A stretch of 19,243 nucleotides of DNA from Bacteroidota bacterium. Its GTDB lineage: Bacteria > Bacteroidota > Bacteroidia > JACCXN01. Below are positions 1 to 7,129 of this stretch, piece by piece. The translations under genes were made by a program, and so were the position numbers. Where the stretch lies: contig JACCXN010000053.1 in the NCBI GenBank assembly GCA_013696965.1, forward strand, positions 1 to 19,243. The letters are read 5' to 3'. The notes below the pieces were generated by a model, which saw nothing but the letters and a program-made list of their open reading frames with translations, searched no databases and had not been told where the DNA came from. The first letter of the stretch is position 1, and every line of letters starts with the position of its first letter.

Positions 1-1
1 T

Positions 2-109
2 GAAAGTTACAGAAGGTTAAGTAAAGATTTTGAATATCATACTGATACAAGTGAAACTATGATACAATTAGCAATGATTCGACTAATGCTTAATAGAATT
101 AAAAATTAA
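2..109 (+). CDS. IS5-family transposase, C-terminal fragment (cut by window edge)
   Basis: An open frame enters from the left edge and ends at TAA 107-109. Its 35 residues include RRLSKDFEY and ETMIQLAMIRLMLNRI. This matches the end of IS5-family DDE transposases (IS427/IS1031-like), where an arginine-rich RRLSKDYE stretch and a SEAMI..AMIRLMLRRL tail follow the catalytic glutamate. The catalytic residues would lie outside the window, so whether the element is intact cannot be judged. A probable terminal repeat follows within 20 bp, as expected for the right end of such an element. The family assignment rests on these 35 residues only. Confidence 0.75.
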   Translation, partial: ESYRRLSKDFEYHTDTSETMIQLAMIRLMLNRIKN

Positions 110-110
110 A

Positions 111-125
111 TTCAAAACAGTTTCT
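111..125 (+). repeat. probable right terminal inverted repeat of the IS5-type element
   Basis: The 15-mer TTCAAAACAGTTTCT directly follows the transposase stop codon. Its reverse complement, AGAAACTGTTTTGAA, has the look of IS5/IS427-type ends, which usually begin with a G/A-rich run and lie within a few tens of bp of the transposase stop. The next bases are AATAA, so a 2-3 bp target duplication (TA or TAA) is possible. The partner repeat is outside the window, so this is an inference. Confidence 0.5.
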
Positions 126-230
126 AATAATTCCAGAATTAACCCTCTAATAAATTCACCTAATGCTGAATTCGAGCAACGAATTAACAAAACAGCTAAA
201 GAAGTTAATCGGATAAATATTAAAAATTGA
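126..230 (+). pseudogene. possible 3' remnant of a gene interrupted by the IS element
   Basis: Directly after the presumed IS end an open frame runs to TGA at 228-230. It contains the residues SPNAEFEQRINKTAKEVNRI, a charged, helix-like composition typical of a protein C-terminus and unlike translated AT-rich spacer. No start codon is suitable, because the frame runs back into the IS. I do not recognise the protein. It may be the tail of a gene cut by the insertion, or chance: 34 open codons are not rare in AT-rich DNA. Confidence 0.3.
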
Positions 231-262
231 TGTTAATCAAAAAGGGGGAATAAAATTTTCAT

Positions 263-298
263 AAAAAAAGCGCCTCAAAGAATTGAGGCGCTTTTTTT
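263..298. terminator. bidirectional intrinsic terminator
   Basis: GCGCCTCAA (270-278) pairs perfectly with TTGAGGCGC (283-291) around an AGAA loop. The stem is flanked by an A run (263-269) and a T run (292-298), which makes it a U-tailed terminator on both strands. It lies 18 bp past the stop of the minus-strand sorting-domain protein gene, and would also stop plus-strand transcription leaving the IS element. Confidence 0.9.
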
Positions 299-315
299 AT
301 AGAAAAATTAATCGC

Positions 316-2649
316 TTAGTTAGTAATATATACCTTTTCAACTACTGTACCAGTGGCAGTTACTACTTTAACAAAATAAACACCCTTTGCCTCATTTGAA
401 AGGTCAAAAGATAATTTATTGTTTCTTGTATTTGTTGCACTAATTACAGAACCAATAGCATTGTAAACAACAACAGTAGCATTTTCTGAAGTACTTACAT
501 TAAAGATACCATTGGATGGATTAGGATAAATAGAAATTACACTATTTATAGTTTGCTTGTTAATAGAAACAGCCACAATTGTTACAGTTTCAAATTGAGA
601 CACAGAACCACAACCATCAGTAACAGTAAGTGTAACTGTATAGGTTCCATTTACAGTATAGGTATGAGATGTTGTAACCCCAGAACCTGCTGGTGAACCA
701 TCACCAAAATTCCATGAATAACTCAATGATCCTGTTCCTGTAGAAGCCGATGCATCAAAATCAACTGCAACACCACTTACATTAACTTGAGTAAATGAAG
801 CAACAGCTGCAGCATTTACTGCTATTGTAACATCATCCATTGCACTACTTGGAGAAGCACATGCTAAGCTTGATTCCAATTCAACAGAAAGAACATTTCC
901 ATTAGTAAATGCTGAAGAAGTATAAGCATTACCAGTTCCAACTGAAACCCCATCTACAAACCATTCATAAGTAGGAGAATTTCCGCCATTGCTTTGGGTT
1001 GCGTTAAAAGTAACTGATGCTCCAGAGCAAATAGTATTGTTGCCAGAAATAGTTACAACTGGTTCAACTGTCATTCCAGCATCAACAGTAATTATCGCTG
1101 GTGCAGAAGTTGCAGTTGAAGAAGTTGTGCAATTTGCATTTGATGTCAAAACTACAGACAGCTCATCCTGATCAGTAAAAGAATCAGAGGTAAAAGTATT
1201 GCCAGTACCAACAGAAACCCCTCCAATAAACCAAGTATAAGTAGGAGCTGAACCTCCGCTTAAAGGAGATGCAGTATATGTTATTTCGCCACCAGGGCAG
1301 GTAGGATTACTTCCATTTGTTAAAGAAATGCTTACAGATGGTGTAACACTATTGTTTACTACCATAGTTACAGCATTGGAAGTTGCAGTTGGATTGCTTA
1401 AACAACCTGTAGCATTAGAAGTCATTACACAAGTAATCACATCTCCATTATTTAAAGCAGAAGAAGAGAAAGTGCTTCCTGAAGAAGTAGAAGTTGATCC
1501 AACAAACCATTCATATGTTGGAGCAGTTCCTCCTGAAGTAGGAGTTGCAGAAAACATTACTGCATCACTTACGCAGGAAGGATTAGTTCCACTAGTTAAA
1601 GCGATGTTAACAGCTGGTATTACAGCTGGTGCAACTGTTATCGTTGATATTTTTTCATCAAAGCACCAACCTGTTCCCCATCTGTATAATACACTAAATA
1701 AGGAAACATCATATGACCCAGATGTTGAAAATGCATAGTTAACTGCAGCACCGGTGTTTTCAATAGCCGGTTCACCAGTACCCAAATCCCACTCATAATA
1801 AGTATAAGTTCCGTTAGAAAATTTATTTAAGAATACAACAAGATTGTACATTTTGTTATTCAAAACAGAAGAAGAAGTATTAACAAAATTAACGTTGGTT
1901 CCAGAACAAATTTGTGATGGACTGGATGTGAAATTTGAAGTTAAATTATAACTAACAACAGGCTGAATTAAATGATCGAAATCACGATTAGCAGTTGGAG
2001 AATTCCATTCTTTTACTTTTTCCCAACCGTATGTTGCACTATATATTAAATTTAACTCTTCACCTCTACCACTCAAAGTATCACCTGCAGCATTCCAATA
2101 GCTGTTATAAAAGGCTGCTTGAGTACTTAAGGTGTTACGAATTGCTAAAACATAGGCAGAATTAGCAACAACCGGTACAGCGAAATTTACATTTCTTTGC
2201 ATACCTGCAAGCGTTGTTTGATAGTCAATTGTAACAAGTGAGGAAGCTAATGCAGCTCCCGTAGGAAGACTATCAGCACCAGCTAAATAGATTCTGGCTT
2301 CTATAACAGTAGTTGTTCCTGCTCCAGTTGTTCTTCCGAAAAAAGAAAAACCATGCACAGTAATTGGCTGAGGTGCATCAAAATACTGACCAGCAGTGGA
2401 CCATGTACCACCATCAGTATATAAAAATCCTCCAACTGTATTTCCTATGTTCTTTTGATAACCATACCATACAGTATCATTTGGACATGCAACTGATCTT
2501 GATGCTTTTTCATTTAGTGTTGTAATTCCAGAATAATTTTTTTCTAGATTGTCTTGCAAGGTTAATGTTGTAGGAGCTGTGCGATTTTGGGAAAAAGCGC
2601 TCGTTCCTAAAGCCATCAATGCAAACAGACTAAGTAGTTGTTTTTTCAT
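316..2649 (-). CDS. secreted PKD/Ig-like repeat protein with T9SS type A sorting domain
   Basis: Large exported protein (777 aa from the chosen start). A signal peptide (MKKQLLSLFALMALGTSAFS, then Q) is followed by a roughly 190-residue N-terminal beta-rich region, a PKD-like domain at about 240-340, three similar 90-residue Ig-like modules (about 343-432, 434-523, 524-612) each with a PTYxWF core, and a canonical PKD domain (about 613-693, with SWNFGDGSPAG and HTYTVNGTYTVTLTVTD). The C-terminal 77 residues carry ISIYPNPSNGIF, NKLSFDLS and GVYFVKV, the hallmarks of the type A Por/T9SS sorting domain. It should therefore cross the outer membrane by the type IX system and be released or surface-anchored. 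No catalytic domain is visible; an adhesive or structural role is inferred. An upstream ATG at 2691 would add 14 residues, but it sits inside a candidate promoter and spoils the signal peptide, so 2649 is preferred. Confidence 0.9.
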   Translation of the reverse strand: MKKQLLSLFALMALGTSAFSQNRTAPTTLTLQDNLEKNYSGITTLNEKASRSVACPNDTVWYGYQKNIGNTVGGFLYTDGGTWSTAGQYFDAPQPITVHGFSFFGRTTGAGTTTVIEARIYLAGADSLPTGAALASSLVTIDYQTTLAGMQRNVNFAVPVVANSAYVLAIRNTLSTQAAFYNSYWNAAGDTLSGRGEELNLIYSATYGWEKVKEWNSPTANRDFDHLIQPVVSYNLTSNFTSSPSQICSGTNVNFVNTSSSVLNNKMYNLVVFLNKFSNGTYTYYEWDLGTGEPAIENTGAAVNYAFSTSGSYDVSLFSVLYRWGTGWCFDEKISTITVAPAVIPAVNIALTSGTNPSCVSDAVMFSATPTSGGTAPTYEWFVGSTSTSSGSTFSSSALNNGDVITCVMTSNATGCLSNPTATSNAVTMVVNNSVTPSVSISLTNGSNPTCPGGEITYTASPLSGGSAPTYTWFIGGVSVGTGNTFTSDSFTDQDELSVVLTSNANCTTSSTATSAPAIITVDAGMTVEPVVTISGNNTICSGASVTFNATQSNGGNSPTYEWFVDGVSVGTGNAYTSSAFTNGNVLSVELESSLACASPSSAMDDVTIAVNAAAVASFTQVNVSGVAVDFDASASTGTGSLSYSWNFGDGSPAGSGVTTSHTYTVNGTYTVTLTVTDGCGSVSQFETVTIVAVSINKQTINSVISIYPNPSNGIFNVSTSENATVVVYNAIGSVISATNTRNNKLSFDLSNEAKGVYFVKVVTATGTVVEKVYITN
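814..1623 (-). repeat. three tandem Ig-like module repeats (about 270 bp each)
   Basis: Within the sorting-domain protein, three consecutive segments (about 1354-1623, 1081-1350 and 814-1080) encode modules with the same order of motifs: a Ser/Thr-rich NPxC or TIC segment, SxGGxxPTYxWF, a GxTF or GxAY turn, then VLTSN or VELES with a cysteine. The conserved pair of cysteines probably forms one disulfide per module. The modules are diverged at DNA level, so the duplication is not recent. Confidence 0.8.
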
Positions 2650-2688
2650 ATTTATTGCTTTTTTATTGTTAGTAAATTTATTAATACG

Positions 2689-2720
2689 CAATAATACAAT
2701 AATATTAAGTGAATTTAAAA
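2689..2720 (-). promoter_or_regulatory. candidate promoter for the T9SS cargo gene
   Basis: Read on the minus strand: TTTT, 20 nt, TATTATTG. This is one mismatch in each half from the Bacteroidota consensus TTTG-N19-21-TAnnTTTG. Transcription would begin near 2683, giving a leader of about 34 nt to the ATG at 2649 and excluding the longer start at 2691. No stronger match is seen in the gap. Confidence 0.3.
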
Positions 2721-2836
2721 GGAAATGTGCTTTTTTTTAAAAATAATTTATGGGAATAAATTAGCACTATTCCTTTCTAGCAAGGAGTACGTAGCTAATA
2801 ACTGGAAGAAATAATCATAAGAATGAAAAAAAATGC

Positions 2837-4093
2837 TTATTCTGAAAGCAGTTTATCTACAAAGAATGTAGTTTGTTCAACATATTTATTGTAATAATTC
2901 CCTGTTCCAGGGCCAGTAAAGCCCGTGTGAATTTTTCTTACATTTCCTTTTTTATCCACAAAAATAGTAGTAGGAAAGGCCATTACATGATTTAAAAAAG
3001 GCAATGTCTGTGATGCAGCTTTTTTACTGGATGTTCCAGCTATTAAAAAATCATATTGTGCATTTGCTTTTTTTACTAATCGTTCAACATTTGTTTTTGC
3101 CTTGTTAAAATCAGATGAAGTTTCATATGCAAGTGCAATAATTTCAAGCCCTTTATTATTGTATTCTTTGTATAACTGATTCAAAAAGGCTGTTTCATCA
3201 AGGCAATTTGGACACCAGGATCCCATAATTTGAACAATTACAACTTTATTGTTGTATTTATTATCTTTAAAAGATGTTTGTTTACCAGATAAATTAGGGA
3301 AAGAAAAATCAATTTCAGTAAAGCCATTATTTAAAAAAGTAAGAGAATCTGCATCAGGAAGGGTGAAATTATCATTTGGTTCAGCCAACCATTTTTCACT
3401 CCAATGCAACCCTGACCAAAAATCTCCTTCCAGTCGATTGTTTTCAATTTTTGCTTTAAACAAAAATGCATGAGCTCCATTAAAACTCGAAAACACAACT
3501 TCATCACCATCTACAATGCCCTCCAGATACCTGTAATCTCCTGTTGGGGTAATAATTGTTCCTGTTACAATTTCATCCTTTTGCATGAATTCACCAATTG
3601 CTTTATGAACCATAAAATCGCCACTTTCTGAAGGATTGTAAAATCCTATTTCCCATCTTCCTGTTATGTTGTGGTTTGGTTTATTCTTAGCTTCAAACCG
3701 TTTAATTACAGCGTGATTTGCCTTAAAAGGAATCACATTGTTTTCTGTCCTTGCATTATTATACCAATTACCTATTAATTCATCTCCAGTTGTTTTGCCT
3801 CTAATCTCTGAATCAAAAACTGGGAGTTTTATAAAAAAAGAATCCCCTTTTAAAATAATCTCGTCTACAAAAATCCTTTCATCTCCATTTGATATTTCAA
3901 ACTGGTAACTCCCTACTGTGTCTTTTACTTCGAACAAAAATGGCAATGAATTATTACTTAATTCCAAAACTCCTCTCCATTTACCTAAAGCAATGCCATG
4001 TGCAGTTTCGGTTTGTTTATCCAAATTGCAGGAAAAAATAAAAACTAAAGAGAATGAAAATAAAAGGGCTTTATTTCTACCTATCTGAATCAT
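2837..4093 (-). CDS. thioredoxin-fold (TlpA/ResA-like) lipoprotein with long N-terminal beta-rich region
   Basis: 418 aa from ATG 4093. A lipoprotein signal (LLFSFSLVFIFSC) puts the lipidated cysteine at residue 22, so the protein is membrane-anchored and probably periplasmic. About 230 residues follow with no family I can name, apparently two beta-rich repeats (RWEIGFYNPSESGDF, GDYRYLEGIVDGDEVVFSSF). The C-terminal ~145 residues are a TlpA/AhpC-TSA thioredoxin domain: VVIVQIMGSWCPNCLDE holds the CPNC redox pair, and AFPTTIFVDKKG holds the cis-proline. The family reduces or isomerises periplasmic disulfides, or delivers electrons for cytochrome c maturation; the target here is unknown. An ATG at 4117 also opens the frame, but ATG 4093 follows the upstream stop as TAATATG and gives a normal-length signal, so it is preferred. 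Probably translationally coupled to the small lipoprotein upstream. Confidence 0.85.
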   Translation of the reverse strand: MIQIGRNKALLFSFSLVFIFSCNLDKQTETAHGIALGKWRGVLELSNNSLPFLFEVKDTVGSYQFEISNGDERIFVDEIILKGDSFFIKLPVFDSEIRGKTTGDELIGNWYNNARTENNVIPFKANHAVIKRFEAKNKPNHNITGRWEIGFYNPSESGDFMVHKAIGEFMQKDEIVTGTIITPTGDYRYLEGIVDGDEVVFSSFNGAHAFLFKAKIENNRLEGDFWSGLHWSEKWLAEPNDNFTLPDADSLTFLNNGFTEIDFSFPNLSGKQTSFKDNKYNNKVVIVQIMGSWCPNCLDETAFLNQLYKEYNNKGLEIIALAYETSSDFNKAKTNVERLVKKANAQYDFLIAGTSSKKAASQTLPFLNHVMAFPTTIFVDKKGNVRKIHTGFTGPGTGNYYNKYVEQTTFFVDKLLSE

Positions 4094-4094
4094 A

Positions 4095-4637
4095 TTATAA
4101 AAATTTTGCATTAACATGGTAATTTGTCTTATATATAAATCTAATGCTTAGTTCTCCAAGAATGCTATATCCTGATTTTTTAGTGTATTGCATGTACTGT
4201 TTAGAACTAAATAAGGCGTTAGTATTGTTTTTCTCAATCTTGACAAAAGTACAAGAATTATTTTCATACAAGAGTGATATATTACGAATTGTGGAAGATT
4301 CTTCTATTGAATTATAATAAATTTCATATGAATCACCTGAAACAACAATTGTATCAACGGTAAACGAATTAATTAATGCAGGTTTGTTAATGTCAACATC
4401 AATAAATGCAGCTAGTTCCTTTTGCCAATCAGGAGTTTTAATTATTTTATCTTCTCTTTCTTCGTCTTTACTTATTTCTTTTATTATTGGATTTTCTGTT
4501 TCATTTAATCTTTTTAATTCCTCAATAAAAAATCCTGGAATATCAAAATGCTTTTGATCCACCTTTGGAGCAATTTCCAAAAAATCACAGCATGAAAACA
4601 GAAAAACAATAAAAACAACAAAAAAAATATTTTTCAC
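4095..4637 (-). CDS. small lipoprotein of unknown function
   Basis: 180 aa starting with GTG (reverse complement of CAC at 4635-4637); no in-frame ATG is available upstream. The signal MKNIFFVVFIVFLFSC is a good lipobox with the lipidated cysteine at 16, doubled by C17. The mature part has a charged helical segment (FFIEELKRLNETENPIIKEI, then EEREDK), a DWQKELAAFIDVDINKPA stretch, and then alternating beta-like strands (YEIYYNS, ISLLYEN, YSILGELSIRFIYKT). I recall similar Bacteroidota lipoproteins of unknown role but know no function. It starts just after the terminator of the aldehyde dehydrogenase gene and ends one base before the thioredoxin lipoprotein, so the two are likely a functional pair. 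No good promoter was found, so read-through past the terminator may drive it. Confidence 0.75.
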   Translation of the reverse strand: MKNIFFVVFIVFLFSCCDFLEIAPKVDQKHFDIPGFFIEELKRLNETENPIIKEISKDEEREDKIIKTPDWQKELAAFIDVDINKPALINSFTVDTIVVSGDSYEIYYNSIEESSTIRNISLLYENNSCTFVKIEKNNTNALFSSKQYMQYTKKSGYSILGELSIRFIYKTNYHVNAKFL

Positions 4638-4650
4638 AAAGGATTAAAAT

Positions 4651-4678
4651 AAAAATCCCCACATGAAAAGTGGGGATT
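4651..4678 (-). terminator. intrinsic terminator after the aldehyde dehydrogenase gene
   Basis: AATCCCCAC (4654-4662) and GTGGGGATT (4670-4678) form a perfect 9-bp stem with a 7-nt loop. On the minus strand it is followed by TTTTTATTTT. It lies 12 bp past the dehydrogenase stop and 14 bp before the GTG start of the small lipoprotein, so it separates two transcription units or attenuates read-through. Confidence 0.8.
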
Positions 4679-4689
4679 GTAAAACATTG

Positions 4690-6249
4690 TTAAAGGCCGA
4701 ATTTAATTCCCTGAGCAAGGGGTAAATCATCACCATAATTAATGGTATTGGTTTGTCTTCTCATGTATATTTTCCATGAATCAGACCCGGATTCCCTGCC
4801 TCCCCCTGTTTCTTTTTCTCCCCCAAAAGCTCCGCCAATTTCAGCACCTGAAGTTCCAATATTAACATTGGCAATTCCACAATCAGAACCTTGTTGAGAA
4901 AGGAACATTTCTGCCTCTCTAATATCCTTGGTCATAATTGCTGATGACAATCCCTGTGGAACATCATTTTGAAGAGCAATTGCTTCTTCCAAAGTGGAAT
5001 ATTTCATCAAATAAAGAATGGGTGCAAAGGTTTCATGCTGAACAATAGCGTAATGGTTTTCAACCTCAGCAATACAAGGTTTCACATAGCATCCGGATTC
5101 ATATCCTTCTCCTTGAATAACGCCTCCATCTACAACCATTTTTCCTCCCTGCTGCTTAATTTTTTCAATAGAAGCCAAATAATTGTTAACAGCATCCGTA
5201 TCAATTAATGGACCTACATGATTTTTCTCATCCAAAGGATTGCCTATTCTCAATTGAGTATATACTTTTTCTAATTTTAATTTAAGCAATTCATAAATGC
5301 TTTCATGAATTATAAGCCTTCTTGTTGTTGTGCATCTTTGCCCTGCAGTACCAACTGCGCCAAAAACTACTCCTACAAGAGAAATATCCAAATCCGCATT
5401 TGGAGTAATAATTACCGCATTGTTACCTCCTAATTCCAATAGAGATCGTCCAAGTCTTTGTGCAACTGCCTGTGCAACTGCTTTGCCCATTCGTGTTGAT
5501 CCTGTAGCTGAAACAAGTGCAACACGAGGATCATTACTTAATAATTCACCTATTTTAGCATCTCCTACTATTAAGCATGAAACTCCTTCCGGAACATTAT
5601 TTCTTTTGAAAACTTCTGCAATAATATTCTGACAGGCAATGGAACATAAAGGTGTTTTTTCAGAAGGTTTCCACACACATACATCACCACAAACCCAGGC
5701 AAGCATTGTATTCCAAGCCCAAACCGCAACCGGAAAATTAAATGCAGAAATAATTCCTACAATCCCCAATGGGTGATATTGTTCATACATTCTGTGCTTT
5801 GGACGCTCAGAATGAATCGTTAAACCATATAACTGACGTGAAAGGCCAACGGCAAAATCACAAATATCTATCATTTCCTGCACTTCCCCATATCCTTCCT
5901 GTAAGCTTTTGCCCATTTCATGAGACACAAGTTTTCCTAAAGGAGTTTTATATTTTCTGAGTTCATCTCCTATTTGACGCACGATCTCTCCTCTTTTTGG
6001 AGCAGGCACCATTCTCCATATTTTAAAGGCTTGTGTTGCAGTTTGTAAAACTTGCTCGTAATTATCTGCATTAGCAGATTCAACCTTGCCAACCAATGTT
6101 CCATCAACAGGTGAATAAGAGTGTATAAATTCACCATTTGCTTTATGCCATATTGTTCCGGTTGAAACTCCGGTGTTTGTTGGTTCTATACCTAGAGTTT
6201 TAAGTGCTTCGGCAATGCCAAATTCATCTTTCAATAATTGTTGTTCCAT
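4690..6249 (-). CDS. NAD(P)-dependent aldehyde dehydrogenase, ALDH7/antiquitin type (probable L-2-aminoadipate-6-semialdehyde dehydrogenase)
   Basis: 519 aa, normal length for the family. Catalytic residues are in place: nucleophile C306 in GTAGQRCTTTRR, general base E272 in LELGGNNA, oxyanion N171 in AFNFPVAVW, and cofactor-binding K194 (VWKPSEKTP) with the SATGSTRMG loop near 247-255. The C-terminal signature GTSGAEIGGAFGGEKETGGG followed by RESGSDSWKIYMRRQTNTINY is characteristic of ALDH7A1/antiquitin, which oxidises aminoadipate semialdehyde in lysine breakdown. The substrate is inferred from family, and no other lysine-catabolism gene is in view. A cytosolic soluble enzyme. A TAATTTTG element 18 bp upstream and a terminator just downstream suggest it can be transcribed alone, although it follows the rseP cluster by 64 bp. 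Confidence 0.92.
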   Translation of the reverse strand: MEQQLLKDEFGIAEALKTLGIEPTNTGVSTGTIWHKANGEFIHSYSPVDGTLVGKVESANADNYEQVLQTATQAFKIWRMVPAPKRGEIVRQIGDELRKYKTPLGKLVSHEMGKSLQEGYGEVQEMIDICDFAVGLSRQLYGLTIHSERPKHRMYEQYHPLGIVGIISAFNFPVAVWAWNTMLAWVCGDVCVWKPSEKTPLCSIACQNIIAEVFKRNNVPEGVSCLIVGDAKIGELLSNDPRVALVSATGSTRMGKAVAQAVAQRLGRSLLELGGNNAVIITPNADLDISLVGVVFGAVGTAGQRCTTTRRLIIHESIYELLKLKLEKVYTQLRIGNPLDEKNHVGPLIDTDAVNNYLASIEKIKQQGGKMVVDGGVIQGEGYESGCYVKPCIAEVENHYAIVQHETFAPILYLMKYSTLEEAIALQNDVPQGLSSAIMTKDIREAEMFLSQQGSDCGIANVNIGTSGAEIGGAFGGEKETGGGRESGSDSWKIYMRRQTNTINYGDDLPLAQGIKFGL

Positions 6250-6266
6250 GTCTAAAAAAATTTATT

Positions 6267-6299
6267 CAAAATTAAAAAAATCAGTAACGGTTTAGTAAA
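6267..6299 (-). promoter_or_regulatory. candidate promoter for the aldehyde dehydrogenase gene
   Basis: On the minus strand TTTA, 21 nt, TAATTTTG. The -7 element matches TAnnTTTG exactly and the -33 element has one mismatch. The start of transcription would be about 10 nt upstream of the ATG at 6249. Homopolymer A/T surroundings make chance matches common. Confidence 0.35.
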
Positions 6300-6313
6300 A
6301 AATTCCAGTAAAA

Positions 6314-7129
6314 TTATTCCAGGGAGAATATTTTGGCTATTTGAGAAGTTCCTGGCTTAATTCCTTTTTGAAAATAAGAATAAAAGGATCGATCTTTTGA
6401 GGGAACCTCTGAAGAAGAAATCCCGGCAGCTAACCTTTTGCCCTGGTAATCCAATATAGTATAATGAATTCTTACCTCCTTAATGTATTCGTTGTCCTGT
6501 ATCTCATATACTGTGGTTCCTGATTTTCTTTTTACATCCAATTGATTTACAAAAACAAAATATTCTACATCATATTTTTTATTCAAATAATTCAGTAAAT
6601 TTTCATTTGTAATGGTTGTTGCCATAAACTTCTCCTGATTATCCTGATTATCCAAAAGCTGGCCTTTGGATATTTTGCCCTTTTCATTAACTGACTGAAT
6701 CTTTTTAGTCGAATTCCTGTTTTGTACCTTTGTTTGAGTTGAGCTTTCATCAACAGGTAAAACTTCATAACTGTAACCAATTCCTGCATAAATAAGGTCA
6801 ATGTCATTTTCATATTCAGAGCCTTTTCTAAGCATACTGAGCACATTACAAATGGGTAAAAAGTTCAGGTAAAGTGCAGTGTCAACACCATTTCTGAATT
6901 TATCCCTTATTTGCTGAAAGCTTAAATTATCTGCTTCTGAAATTTCTTTGTCAAATTCCGAAAAATACATTCTTTCTTCAAAAGGAATGATCATTACTTT
7001 GTTTTTAACAACAGAATCTGTCGAATTCTTTTGAGTTTTTTCTTTTCCTCCAATTGTTAAATCCTGAGCAAATAATTGTGCTGTAAAAACCAGAAAACTT
7101 AAAACAAGAAGAATTTTTATTTCCTTCAT
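6314..7129 (-). CDS. exported protein of unknown function, coupled to rseP
   Basis: 271 aa with a cleavable signal peptide (MKEIKILLVLSFLVFTAQLFAQ). No lipobox, membrane segment or known domain is visible. Notable segments are VMIIPFEERMYFSEFDKEI (residues 45-63), QQIRDKFRNGVDTAL, a polar linker rich in Lys, Asn and Gln (about 133-165), then YDVEYFVFVNQLDV and VRIHYTILDYQGKRLAAGI, which look like alternating strands of one domain. The gene overlaps the rseP stop by one base (TAATG), so its translation is probably coupled to rseP. That suggests a periplasmic partner or envelope-stress role, but this is context only. The frame from 6592 to 6846 on the same strand is a shadow and not a gene. Confidence 0.75.
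   Translation of the reverse strand: MKEIKILLVLSFLVFTAQLFAQDLTIGGKEKTQKNSTDSVVKNKVMIIPFEERMYFSEFDKEISEADNLSFQQIRDKFRNGVDTALYLNFLPICNVLSMLRKGSEYENDIDLIYAGIGYSYEVLPVDESSTQTKVQNRNSTKKIQSVNEKGKISKGQLLDNQDNQEKFMATTITNENLLNYLNKKYDVEYFVFVNQLDVKRKSGTTVYEIQDNEYIKEVRIHYTILDYQGKRLAAGISSSEVPSKDRSFYSYFQKGIKPGTSQIAKIFSLE

Noticed and set aside
1328-1738. 136-codon plus-strand open frame inside the sorting-domain protein gene
   Set aside because: It is antisense to the repeated Ig-like modules; low-complexity Thr/Ser/Val codons on the real strand keep the other strand open. No signal, start context or domain.
2650-2691. Longer start for the T9SS cargo protein
   Set aside because: It would put 14 polar residues before the signal peptide and start within the candidate -7 element.
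2772-2787. Terminator after the thioredoxin lipoprotein gene
   Set aside because: Only a 5-bp stem (TCCTT/AAGGA) with no T run after it.
4094-4117. ATG 4117 as start of the thioredoxin lipoprotein
   Set aside because: It would overlap the upstream gene by 23 bp and lengthen the signal; ATG 4093 follows the stop by one base, the arrangement also used at the M23-GH3 junction.
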